Position numbers and translations under genes: made by a program. Below the pieces are notes generated by a model, which worked only from the letters and a program-made list of their open reading frames with translations, searched no databases and was not told where the DNA came from. Below are positions 1 to 6,450 of a DNA stretch of 13,835 bases, in pieces. Position 1 is the stretch's first letter. Every line of letters starts with the position of its first letter. This DNA comes from an uncultured Clostridium sp. (GTDB lineage: Bacteria; Bacillota; Clostridia; TANB77; CAG-508): the NCBI GenBank assembly GCA_900556695.1, contig USQA01000013.1, forward strand, positions 1 to 13,835. The letters run 5' to 3'.

Positions 1-435
1 GGTGCAAAAAATTCATTTGAACCTTCTGGATGTTTGCCTAAAAATAATGTTACAAGATTAAATTCAAATAATTATACTAATGTATTAAAAATAGTTCATG
101 AAAACATTGATACATATGTTGGAAGAAAAATAAATTTTACAGGTTACGTATATAGAGTAAGTGATTTAAAAGAAAATCAATTTGTTATATCTCGTGATAT
201 GGTTATTTCATCAGATTTCCAAACTGTTGTTGTTGGTTTTTTATGCGAATATAATAAAGCTAAAGAATTTTCTGATAATTCTTGGGTAGAAATCACTGGC
301 GAAATTATAAAAGGTGATTATCATGGAGATATGCCTATAATAAAAATTACTGAAATAAAAAATACAAATAAACCAAATGATGAATTAGTCTATCCCCCAG
401 ATGATAGTTACATTCCTACAAGTGATATTATTTGA
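1..435 (+). CDS. YcgQ/TIGR03943-type permease-associated protein, C-terminal part (5' end outside window)
   Basis: The frame is open from base 1, so the true start lies upstream; an internal TTG at 34 is not a credible start. 144 residues are visible. They match my memory of the C-terminal soluble domain of the YcgQ/DUF1980 (TIGR03943) family: a beta-rich segment with GRKINFTGYVYR, an ENQFVISRD stretch, VVVGFLCEY, a W-x-E-I-T-G strand, and an ending with VYPPDD. Family members pair with a YcgR/UPF0718-type predicted permease, normally the adjacent gene, and are thought to form a two-subunit membrane complex of uncertain substrate. The partner would be expected just upstream, outside the window. 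The stop codon (433-435) overlaps the -35 box of the next promoter. Family assignment is fairly good; the molecular function is unknown. Confidence 0.72.
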   Translation, partial: GAKNSFEPSGCLPKNNVTRLNSNNYTNVLKIVHENIDTYVGRKINFTGYVYRVSDLKENQFVISRDMVISSDFQTVVVGFLCEYNKAKEFSDNSWVEITGEIIKGDYHGDMPIIKITEIKNTNKPNDELVYPPDDSYIPTSDII

Positions 436-460
436 CTTTTGTAACTTTTTATTGTATACT
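432..460 (+). promoter_or_regulatory. Sigma-A-type promoter for the FAD-dependent oxidoreductase gene
   Basis: TTGACT (432-437), a 17-nt spacer and TATACT (455-460) form a near-consensus vegetative promoter. The predicted start near 467 leaves an untranslated leader of about 70 nt before the ATG at 536. The -35 box overlaps the stop codon of the preceding gene. Confidence 0.7.
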
Positions 461-484
461 TATTATGTTACTGCTTTTAAATTG

Positions 485-502
485 GTTTTATTGTAATAAA
501 AC
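485..502. promoter_or_regulatory. Perfect 18-bp inverted repeat in the leader (possible operator)
   Basis: GTTTTATT and AATAAAAC flank a 2-nt centre (GT), giving a perfect dyad about 20-35 nt downstream of the predicted transcription start. The centre is too tight for the full RNA hairpin, and no U-tract follows, so a terminator is unlikely. A roadblock operator for a dimeric repressor is the simplest reading. I do not recognise it as a known box. AT-rich DNA gives short palindromes by chance, so confidence is modest. Confidence 0.35.
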
Positions 503-535
503 TATAAAAATGTGAATATAGACAGGAGGATTATT

Positions 536-1972
536 ATGACAAAAAGAGAATTGGATTTTGATGTAGCAATTATTGGCGGAGGCCCAGGAGGTATGTTTAC
601 AGCATACGAACTAATTAACCTTTATCCTAAAATTCGGATAGCTATATTTGAAAAAGGAAAAAGAGTTGAGCAAAGACATTGTCCAGAAAAAGATTTGGGT
701 AAGTGTCAAAAATGCAATCCTTGCCATATTATGTGTGGCATGAGCGGGGCTGGTGCCTTTTCGGATGGCAAAGAAACTTTATGCTTGCCAAATGACCAAG
801 AAGTATTAGTTGGTGGAAATCTTCATCTATATACAGGTATAAATTCTTTTAAAGAATTAGTATCTTATGTAGATGAGATTAACTTGAAATTTGGAGCCAC
901 TACTAAAATCGAAGGCATTGGCAATGAAGAAAAAATTTCTGTTTTGAAAAAAAATGCTATCAGAAATGGAATCTCACTTGCTAATCCGCCTATTAGGCAT
1001 TTAGGCACTGAAAAAGCTCATCTTATTTTTGAGAAAATACAAAATGTACTTGAAGACAAATGTGTACAATTATTTACGGAAAGAGCCTGCAGTTCCTTGA
1101 TAATTAAGGATAACAAATTCAAAGGATTCAAGCTTTCTGACGGAACAACTATTACAGCTAAAGCTGCAGTCCTTTCAGTAGGTCGCGTTGGATCAAATTG
1201 GTTGTTTAACGAATGTACTAAGAACAATATTGAAACAGTTCCAGGACCTATTGATCTCGGAGTTAGGTACGAGCTTCGTAACGAAGTTATGAAAGAAGTA
1301 AATAATTTGATGTATGAAGGCAAATTCTTTGCTAACCCTTCTCCTTTCACAGACAAAGTTCGCACATTTTGTCAGAATCCTGGAGGATTTGTTACTACCG
1401 AGTCCTATGATGATCCGATCTTAGGCCCTTTGGTTATGTGTAATGGGCATAGCAACAAAGAAGTAAAAAGTGAAAACACTAATCTTGCTTTACTCGTTAC
1501 AATTGGTCTTGGTAATACGTATTTAAATCCTGGAAAATATGCCAGATTAATCGCTCACCAACTGAATGCTATTTCAGATACAGATAGTAGCAGTATTATT
1601 GTACAAAGATTGGGTGATTTAAAAGGCGGCAACAGGACAAGAATCAATGGTCTGAAATCAAATAGCGTTCAGCCTACTTTGCATTCCGCAATACCAGGCG
1701 ATTTGAATTTAGGAATGCCAGCTAGAGTAATGACAGACATTGTCAATTTCATTGATATGCTTGATAAAGTAATCCCTGGATTTGCATCTCCGGACAATTT
1801 GTTATATGCTTTAGAAGCAAAATTTTCGAGCAATATTATCAAATTGTCAGATCAATTGGAAACATCAGTTTCTGGATTGTATGCTATCGGCGATGGTGCA
1901 GGATTAAGTAGAGGTCTTATGCAAGCGTCAGCTAGTGGCATATATGTAGCGCGTAACATCAAAATTAATTAA
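536..1972 (+). CDS. COG2509-type FAD-dependent oxidoreductase/dehydrogenase
   Basis: 478 residues. The ATG at 536 is chosen because AGGAGGA (524-530) sits 5 nt upstream; a GTG at 512 in the same frame has no such site. The N-terminus has a Rossmann dinucleotide fold (VAIIGGGPGGMFTAYEL, about residues 10-26). A Cys-rich segment follows at residues 49-67 (C49, C57, C60, C63, C67), leading into MSGAGAFSDGK, typical of the COG2509 'uncharacterised FAD-dependent dehydrogenase' family. The C-terminus carries the second FAD signature, YAIGDGAGLSRGLMQASA. Length fits the family. The physiological substrate is not known; the cysteines could be redox-active or bind metal, but I cannot show that. It is transcribed alone from its own promoter and ends at a strong terminator. 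Codons such as CGG, GGC, GCG and CTC occur here but are rare in guaA and in the genes beyond, suggesting a different origin. Confidence 0.82.
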   Translation: MTKRELDFDVAIIGGGPGGMFTAYELINLYPKIRIAIFEKGKRVEQRHCPEKDLGKCQKCNPCHIMCGMSGAGAFSDGKETLCLPNDQEVLVGGNLHLYTGINSFKELVSYVDEINLKFGATTKIEGIGNEEKISVLKKNAIRNGISLANPPIRHLGTEKAHLIFEKIQNVLEDKCVQLFTERACSSLIIKDNKFKGFKLSDGTTITAKAAVLSVGRVGSNWLFNECTKNNIETVPGPIDLGVRYELRNEVMKEVNNLMYEGKFFANPSPFTDKVRTFCQNPGGFVTTESYDDPILGPLVMCNGHSNKEVKSENTNLALLVTIGLGNTYLNPGKYARLIAHQLNAISDTDSSSIIVQRLGDLKGGNRTRINGLKSNSVQPTLHSAIPGDLNLGMPARVMTDIVNFIDMLDKVIPGFASPDNLLYALEAKFSSNIIKLSDQLETSVSGLYAIGDGAGLSRGLMQASASGIYVARNIKIN

Positions 1973-1992
1973 ATAAGTAACATTTTTAACTT

Positions 1993-2027
1993 AGAGATAT
2001 TTCAATTTTGAAATATCTCTTTCTTTT
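1993..2027 (+). terminator. Rho-independent terminator after the FAD-dependent oxidoreductase gene
   Basis: An 11-bp perfect stem (1993-2003 with 2010-2020), loop AATTTT, is followed by TTCTTTTG. It starts about 20 nt after the stop codon. Confidence 0.8.
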
Positions 2028-2035
2028 GTGATTTA

Positions 2036-2064
2036 TTGATTTATTCTCCAAAATATGCTATAAT
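2036..2064 (+). promoter_or_regulatory. Extended -10 promoter for the 131-residue hypothetical gene
   Basis: TTGATT (2036-2041), a 17-nt spacer and a perfect TATAAT (2059-2064) preceded by TGC (2056-2058), i.e. an extended -10. It lies between the upstream terminator and the ribosome binding site. Confidence 0.68.
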
Positions 2065-2100
2065 ATATATAATATTTATTTGAAAGGAGTGCACCACTTT

Positions 2101-2496
2101 ATGAAAAATTGCATGACATTTGCACTTAAAATTGAAAATACCACAAATTATTCAAATTTTAATTTATGGTATTTTCAAAACCAAGTTCCAGAAGATGTAA
2201 TTCGGGAACACCTAAAAAAAATTAACCGCTCTTGTCGGCGGTTAGAAAGTGAAAACTCGGCTTTAGAAAAAGGAGAATGGCTTATAGCCTTCTTTGGATT
2301 TATTCCATATCATTACGACTACGAAGGTCGTCCTGATATGTATAATTATCATTTCATACGACGAGTTGGCCATAAATGGATGCATCGGCAAAGTATCAAT
2401 GCAGACATTACACCAATCTCTGATAATCTGATCGAGGAATTCACAGAAGCAGGATACAAACCAATGTATTTTGCTGTAAAACAAGTAGAGAAGTAG
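2101..2496 (+). CDS. Hypothetical protein, 131 residues, unrecognised
   Basis: I choose the ATG at 2101, which follows AAAGGAG (2083-2089) by 11 nt. The earlier in-frame TTG (2080) and GTG (2089) overlap that site and are unlikely starts. No signal peptide or membrane helix is evident. The N-terminal half is mixed polar with a basic, helix-like stretch (residues 31-53). The C-terminal half is rich in aromatics and histidine: GEWLIAFFGFIPYHYDY (58-74), YNYHFIRRVGHKWMHR (81-96), then a tail ending in AVKQVEK. The spacing Y-H-F-x-R...G-x-K-W-x-H-R recalls short bacterial/phage proteins with a DYHWYRQD...WSHKPG pattern. That is recollection, not a search, and no function follows. Its codons (several CGG/CGT arginines, GGC) resemble the preceding gene rather than guaA. 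The stop codon lies in the loop of its own terminator. It may be cargo acquired with the preceding gene. Confidence 0.7.
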   Translation: MKNCMTFALKIENTTNYSNFNLWYFQNQVPEDVIREHLKKINRSCRRLESENSALEKGEWLIAFFGFIPYHYDYEGRPDMYNYHFIRRVGHKWMHRQSINADITPISDNLIEEFTEAGYKPMYFAVKQVEK

Positions 2497-2519
2497 ATCT
2501 TCTCTACTTGTTTTTTTTT
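2482..2519 (+). terminator. Strong terminator whose 5' arm is the end of the coding sequence
   Basis: A 12-bp perfect stem, CAAGTAGAGAAG (2482-2493) with CTTCTCTACTTG (2499-2510), has a 5-nt loop TAGAT and is followed by nine T residues (2511-2519). The last codons and the TAG stop (2494-2496) of the 131-residue gene form the 5' arm and loop. Confidence 0.9.
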
Positions 2520-2536
2520 ACATTATATGATAAAAT
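2508..2536 (+). promoter_or_regulatory. Candidate guaA promoter overlapping the upstream terminator tail
   Basis: TTGTTT (2508-2513), a 17-nt spacer and TAAAAT (2531-2536). The -35 is weak and shares bases with the terminator. The leader would be only about 20 nt, leaving no room for a purine riboswitch. Confidence 0.4.
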
Positions 2537-2562
2537 AAGACAAATTGAATTTGGAGGTAATT

Positions 2563-4101
2563 ATGAAAACAAATGAATTAATTTTAATCTTAGATTTTGG
2601 AGGACAATACAATCAATTAATTGCAAGAAGAGTTAGAGAATGTAATGTATATTCAGAAGTAGTACCTTTTGACATTACAATTGAAAAAATAAAAGAAAAA
2701 AATCCAAAAGGAATAATCTTTACAGGAGGTCCAGCAAGTGTTTATGGAGAAGAATCACCAAAATGTTCAAAAGAAATTTTTGAACTAGGAATACCTGTAC
2801 TTGGTATTTGCTATGGAATGCAACTAATGACACATACATTAAAAGGAACAGTTGCTAGAGCAAATAAAAGAGAATACGGAACAACAGATGTATCAATAGA
2901 CAATACCTCTCCCCTTTTCCAAGGTTTTGATAACCAAAATGGATTTTTAATGAGCCATACTGATTATGTAGAAACTGTACCAGAAGGATTTAAAAACATT
3001 GGACATACTAATTCTTGCCCAAATGCTGCTATGGAAAATAAAGAAAGAAAATTATATGGTATTCAATTCCACCCAGAAGTAAATAATTCTGTTAATGGAA
3101 CTCTAGTTATTAAAAACTTTTTATTTAATATCTGTAATTGTTCTGGTGATTGGCAAATTTCTTCTTTTGTAGAAGATTCTATAAAAGCATTAAAAGAAAA
3201 AATTGGTGACAAAAAAGCATTATGTGCTTTATCAGGAGGAGTTGATTCATCAGTTGCTGCTGTTTTGCTTTCTAAAGCAATTGGTAAAAACCTAACTTGT
3301 ATTTTTGTTGACCACGGACTTCTTCGTAAAAACGAAGGTGATGAAGTTGAAGAGATATTTACTAAAAATTATGACTTAAACTTTATTAGAGTAAATGCTA
3401 AAGATAGATTTTTAAACAAACTTGCTGGCATTTCAGATCCTGAATTAAAAAGAAAAATTATAGGTGAAGAATTTATTAGAGTTTTTGAAGAAGAAGCTAA
3501 AAAAATAGGTACTGTTGACTTTTTAGTTCAAGGAACTATTTATCCTGATGTAATTGAAAGTGGTTTAGGAAAAAGTTCTGTAATAAAAAGTCATCACAAT
3601 GTTGGTGGTCTTCCTGATTATGTTGATTTTAAAGAAATTATAGAACCTTTACGTGATTTATTTAAAGATGAAGTTAGAAAAACAGGATTAGAACTTGGTA
3701 TACCAGAAAACTTAGTTTTTAGACAACCTTTCCCTGGTCCAGGTCTTGCTATTCGTGTTATTGGAGACATTACAGATGACAAATTAACTATATTAAAAGA
3801 TGCTGATAGCATTTTTAGAGAAGAAATTGCAAATGCTGGATTGCACAAAAATATTAATCAATATTTCGCGGTATTAACCAATTTAAAATCTGTTGGTGTT
3901 ATGGGTGATGAAAGAACTTATGATTACACTATTGCTCTTCGTGCAGTTGAAACAACAGACTTTATGACAGGTGTTTGGAGTAAAATACCTTATGAAATTT
4001 TAGAAAAGGTTTCATCTAGAATAGTAAATGAAGTAAAACATGTTAATCGTGTTGTTTATGATATTACTTCTAAACCACCAGCAACAATTGAATGGGAATA
4101 A
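2563..4101 (+). CDS. guaA: GMP synthase (glutamine-hydrolysing)
   Basis: 512 residues, full length for GuaA. The ATG at 2563 follows GGAGG (2553-2557) by 5 nt. The enzyme converts XMP, ATP and glutamine to GMP in the last step of guanine nucleotide synthesis in the cytosol. An N-terminal class I glutamine amidotransferase domain (about residues 5-190) carries the nucleophile in GICYGMQ (Cys83) and the rest of the triad in FHPEV (His170, Glu172). The ATP-pyrophosphatase domain begins with the P-loop SGGVDSS (224-230). The C-terminal dimerisation/XMP-binding domain includes FRQPFPGPGLAIR and ends in the usual KPPATIEWE. All key residues are present. It stands alone, apart from other purine genes, and converges on a hypothetical gene across a shared terminator. 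Function is very secure. Confidence 0.98.
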   Translation: MKTNELILILDFGGQYNQLIARRVRECNVYSEVVPFDITIEKIKEKNPKGIIFTGGPASVYGEESPKCSKEIFELGIPVLGICYGMQLMTHTLKGTVARANKREYGTTDVSIDNTSPLFQGFDNQNGFLMSHTDYVETVPEGFKNIGHTNSCPNAAMENKERKLYGIQFHPEVNNSVNGTLVIKNFLFNICNCSGDWQISSFVEDSIKALKEKIGDKKALCALSGGVDSSVAAVLLSKAIGKNLTCIFVDHGLLRKNEGDEVEEIFTKNYDLNFIRVNAKDRFLNKLAGISDPELKRKIIGEEFIRVFEEEAKKIGTVDFLVQGTIYPDVIESGLGKSSVIKSHHNVGGLPDYVDFKEIIEPLRDLFKDEVRKTGLELGIPENLVFRQPFPGPGLAIRVIGDITDDKLTILKDADSIFREEIANAGLHKNINQYFAVLTNLKSVGVMGDERTYDYTIALRAVETTDFMTGVWSKIPYEILEKVSSRIVNEVKHVNRVVYDITSKPPATIEWE

Positions 4102-4120
4102 AAATAAAATTCATAACATA

Positions 4121-4155
4121 AAAATAAAAGACTATTTAAAATAGTCTTTTATTTT
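4121..4155. terminator. Bidirectional terminator between guaA and the convergent hypothetical gene
   Basis: A 16-bp perfect stem (4121-4136 with 4140-4155) closes on a 3-nt TAA loop. The A-rich left arm and T-rich right arm give U-rich 3' arms on both strands. It sits between two convergent stop codons. Confidence 0.88.
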
Positions 4156-4160
4156 GCGGA

Positions 4161-4592
4161 TTAAATTAGGCCTACTTCTACTAAATCGTCATAAATTTCT
4201 TTTTGTTTAGTAATATCTGTTACTTTAGATAAAAAATTTAATGTTGTTAATATTTTTTCATCTGTTTCATTACAATTGCATACAAATATAAACTGACAAG
4301 GAAATTGGACTTCTTGGTTTAATTTCACTTCAAAATCGTATTTAAATTTTTCTTTTGAAATTTCACCATTTTCATCAAATGCATAGTCACACAACAAAAT
4401 CCCCATGGAAATATAAGTTTTAGTAAAAATTGCTCTAAACAAATCGTCAGTAAGAATTCCTTTTATTTCACTGTCTTCAATAATGCAATAACCATTACTA
4501 TAATAAAATCTTTCTTCTGTTAATTCACCCGACTCTTCGTTTTCAAAAATAGTTCCCATCCGCATTTCAATCTTATAAAATAATTTTTTCAT
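4161..4592 (-). CDS. Hypothetical protein, 143 residues, unrecognised
   Basis: The ATG at 4592 (MKKLFYKIEMRM...) is preferred because GAGG (complement of 4602-4605) lies 9 nt upstream. A GTG at 4607 overlaps that site. The sequence is acidic, soluble-looking and lacks signal peptide or membrane helices. Features are an early YSNGYCIIED segment, FRAIFTKTYISMGI in the middle, and QFIFVCNCNETDEKI, followed by a helical, mixed-charge C-terminus ending in DDLVEVGLI. I do not recognise a family. A TATAAT-like -10 (complement of 4616-4621) lies upstream without a good -35. It is a single-gene unit convergent with guaA. The region 4608-4713 upstream holds nothing else I can support. Confidence 0.68.
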   Translation of the reverse strand: MKKLFYKIEMRMGTIFENEESGELTEERFYYSNGYCIIEDSEIKGILTDDLFRAIFTKTYISMGILLCDYAFDENGEISKEKFKYDFEVKLNQEVQFPCQFIFVCNCNETDEKILTTLNFLSKVTDITKQKEIYDDLVEVGLI

Positions 4593-4713
4593 ATGATTAT
4601 ACCTCACTTTCTTTAATTATAAAAAAAGTTACTGCTGTTTTTCTATTATTAATATTAACATAATTCTCGCAAAAAATCAATGTTACGCAGTTGGCTTTAT
4701 TAGTAATTATTTA

Positions 4714-5811
4714 TTACTTTTTATCAAAGATCGTTTTAAATACCCCTTGATCTATCAAGCTCGCAAAAATGTTTTTAACTATAATTAATACAATTGGTCC
4801 TACTAACAATCCTATAATTCCTATTATTTTAAATCCTGTGTACATTGCAATTAAAGTAAATATTGGATGTACTCCTATATTTTTACTCACTAATTTAGGT
4901 TCTAATAATTGCCTTATTATAGACATTATTACAAGTAATACAATAATAGCAATTCCTAATTTTAAATCTCCATTTAGTCCACAAATAATTGCCCATGGTA
5001 CCATAACAGTTCCTGAGCCTAAAATTGGCAACGCATCTACAAAACCTATAAATAAAGCCATTAATAATGGATATTGTACATTAAATCCACAAATTTTTAA
5101 TATGTACAATCCTAATAATGAAATTATAAAAGATACTAAAATTAAAGTTGCTTCTGCTTTTAAATATCCTCCTAATGTTTTTATTAAATCACGAAGATGT
5201 ATTCCTATTTTCTTTACCCATAATTTTGGCAAATGATGTTCTATTTGATCTAATATATAAATTTTGTCTACACAAATAAAATACAATGCAAGTACTGTAA
5301 TTCCAATACATATCGCTATAGAAGGTAAACTTGTTACTATATTTATTAATCTTGTTAATAAGTTTCTTACCCAGTTAGAAGCATTATTTAGTATATCTCC
5401 TGTTGAGTTTTGTATTACGCCTAAGATTTCATCTGATAAATGTATTTTGTCAAAATCGAAACTTTTCATAAAATTGTCAAATATTTGGTGTGCTTTTCCA
5501 ACATAATCATTAAGCCCTTGTAATAAACTAGAAGATTCTGAAAAAAGTGTAATAATTAACCAAGTTAAACTTCCAAGTATAATAAATAATACAATTACAA
5601 ATATTATTATTGAACTAGTCCTTCTTGTTAATTTTGTTTTTTTCATAATATATTTTATTGCTGGTTCAATCATTAAAGATATTATAAATGCAATTAAAAA
5701 AGGCATATAAAAAATAGATAGTTTCAAACCTATATATAACCCTAATAATATAAAAACAACATATAAAATTCTTTTTAACACTCTTGTCCAATAAGAAATA
5801 TCATAAATCAT
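4714..5811 (-). CDS. ytvI: YtvI-like sporulation integral membrane protein (AI-2E/PF01594 transporter fold)
   Basis: 365 residues. The ATG at 5811 follows AAGGAG (complement of 5819-5824) by 7 nt. It is a polytopic membrane protein: paired helices at about 11-50, one at 63-92, a long non-membrane segment (about 95-150), one at about 153-180, then a C-terminal cluster of helices from about 220 to 350. The C-terminal block carries the AI-2E/PerM-family signature, here VDALPILGSGTVMVPWAI, followed by RQLLEPKLVSKNIGVHP and a GLLVGPIVLII helix. These are close to what I recall of YtvI, the sporulation-associated branch (TIGR02872). The transported substrate is unknown. An N-terminal WTRVLKR segment also fits that branch. 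It has its own sigma-E-like promoter just upstream, supporting a mother-cell role. A general AI-2E-family permease remains possible. Confidence 0.78.
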   Translation of the reverse strand: MIYDISYWTRVLKRILYVVFILLGLYIGLKLSIFYMPFLIAFIISLMIEPAIKYIMKKTKLTRRTSSIIIFVIVLFIILGSLTWLIITLFSESSSLLQGLNDYVGKAHQIFDNFMKSFDFDKIHLSDEILGVIQNSTGDILNNASNWVRNLLTRLINIVTSLPSIAICIGITVLALYFICVDKIYILDQIEHHLPKLWVKKIGIHLRDLIKTLGGYLKAEATLILVSFIISLLGLYILKICGFNVQYPLLMALFIGFVDALPILGSGTVMVPWAIICGLNGDLKLGIAIIVLLVIMSIIRQLLEPKLVSKNIGVHPIFTLIAMYTGFKIIGIIGLLVGPIVLIIVKNIFASLIDQGVFKTIFDKK

Positions 5812-5829
5812 TTTTTCTCTCCTTATTGT

Positions 5830-5857
5830 ATTATATGTAAAAGGACGGAGAATATCC
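5830..5857 (-). promoter_or_regulatory. Sigma-E-like promoter candidate for ytvI
   Basis: On the minus strand GGATATT (5857-5851) is followed after 13 nt by CATATAAT (5837-5830). The sigma-E consensus as I recall it is KMATATT, about 14 nt, CATACANT. This is one mismatch in each box and a spacer one base short. The -10 also contains a sigma-A-like TATAAT, but no TTGACA-like -35 stands 17 nt upstream of it. Confidence 0.4.
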
Positions 5858-5866
5858 GTCCTTTTA
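5838..5866 (-). terminator. Terminator-like hairpin after the CBS-domain gene
   Basis: A 12-bp perfect stem (5838-5849 with 5855-5866) has a 5-nt loop. In minus-strand RNA the 3' arm ends in CCUUUUA, so the U-tract is inside the stem and no long U-run follows. It lies between the CBS-gene stop and ytvI and overlaps the sigma-E-like -35. Confidence 0.6.
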
Positions 5867-5887
5867 TAAATTGTTATTAATGTTTAT

Positions 5888-6337
5888 TTATTGATCGTTT
5901 TTTGTTTGAGTTCCACAGTTACAAATATTACTTATTGTTGTACATACTTCTTGTTTTCCTAATTCTTTATCATTTTGTGCTAAATCTCCTAATGTTAATA
6001 TTCCAACTACATGATTATTACAATCACATACAGGAATTCTTCTTATTTGATTTTGTGACATTTTAGATTCTACATTTGACATTTCTTCATCTTTTTTACA
6101 AGTACATACATCACAAGTCATAATTTCACTTACTGGAGTTGTTTTTGGATCTTTTTCGCATGCAATAGTTCTTAAAACTAAATCTCTATCTGTTACTATT
6201 CCACATATACAATTTTCGTCATCACAAACTGGTATACAACCAATATGTTTTTCTCCCATTAATTTTGCAACTTCATTTATAGTTAAGTTAGGTTTTATTG
6301 CACAAACATTGTTGCACATACATTCACTTGCTTTCAT
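5888..6337 (-). CDS. Cysteine-rich tandem CBS-domain protein
   Basis: 149 residues. The ATG at 6337 has AAAGGTGG (an SD with one mismatch) about 8 nt upstream. A GTG at 6349 overlaps this site. Two CBS motifs form a Bateman module: about residues 4-58 (GCIPVCDDENCICGIVTDRDLVLR) and 69-122 (RRIPVCDCNNHVVGILTLGDL). Such modules usually bind adenine nucleotides and sense energy state. The unusual feature is 16 cysteines (6, 8, 12, 34, 38, 43, 45, 60, 75, 78, 80, 104, 106, 132, 139, 141), about 11% of residues, mostly as CxC or CxxC pairs. I recall similar Cys-rich stand-alone CBS proteins in other clostridia, but the ligand is not known. Metal binding or thiol-redox sensing is inference. It is monocistronic, ending at a hairpin. 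Confidence 0.85.
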   Translation of the reverse strand: MKASECMCNNVCAIKPNLTINEVAKLMGEKHIGCIPVCDDENCICGIVTDRDLVLRTIACEKDPKTTPVSEIMTCDVCTCKKDEEMSNVESKMSQNQIRRIPVCDCNNHVVGILTLGDLAQNDKELGKQEVCTTISNICNCGTQTKNDQ

Positions 6338-6450
6338 TAAGATTACCACCTTTCAAAGTTTTTCAATATTATTTTCTACAAAAATAAAAAATATATACAA
6401 AAACTAATTTGAATAAATGGAATATTTTTCATTTTTTATTATAAATAAAT

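Noticed and set aside
2520..2562. Guanine/xanthine riboswitch ahead of guaA
   Set aside because: The gap between the terminator and the ATG is about 43 bases, too short for a purine aptamer, and no aptamer core is present.
4769..5506. Open frames on the plus strand opposite ytvI (155 and 80 codons)
   Set aside because: They are low-complexity antisense shadows of a hydrophobic membrane protein with no ribosome binding site; the minus-strand family match is clear.
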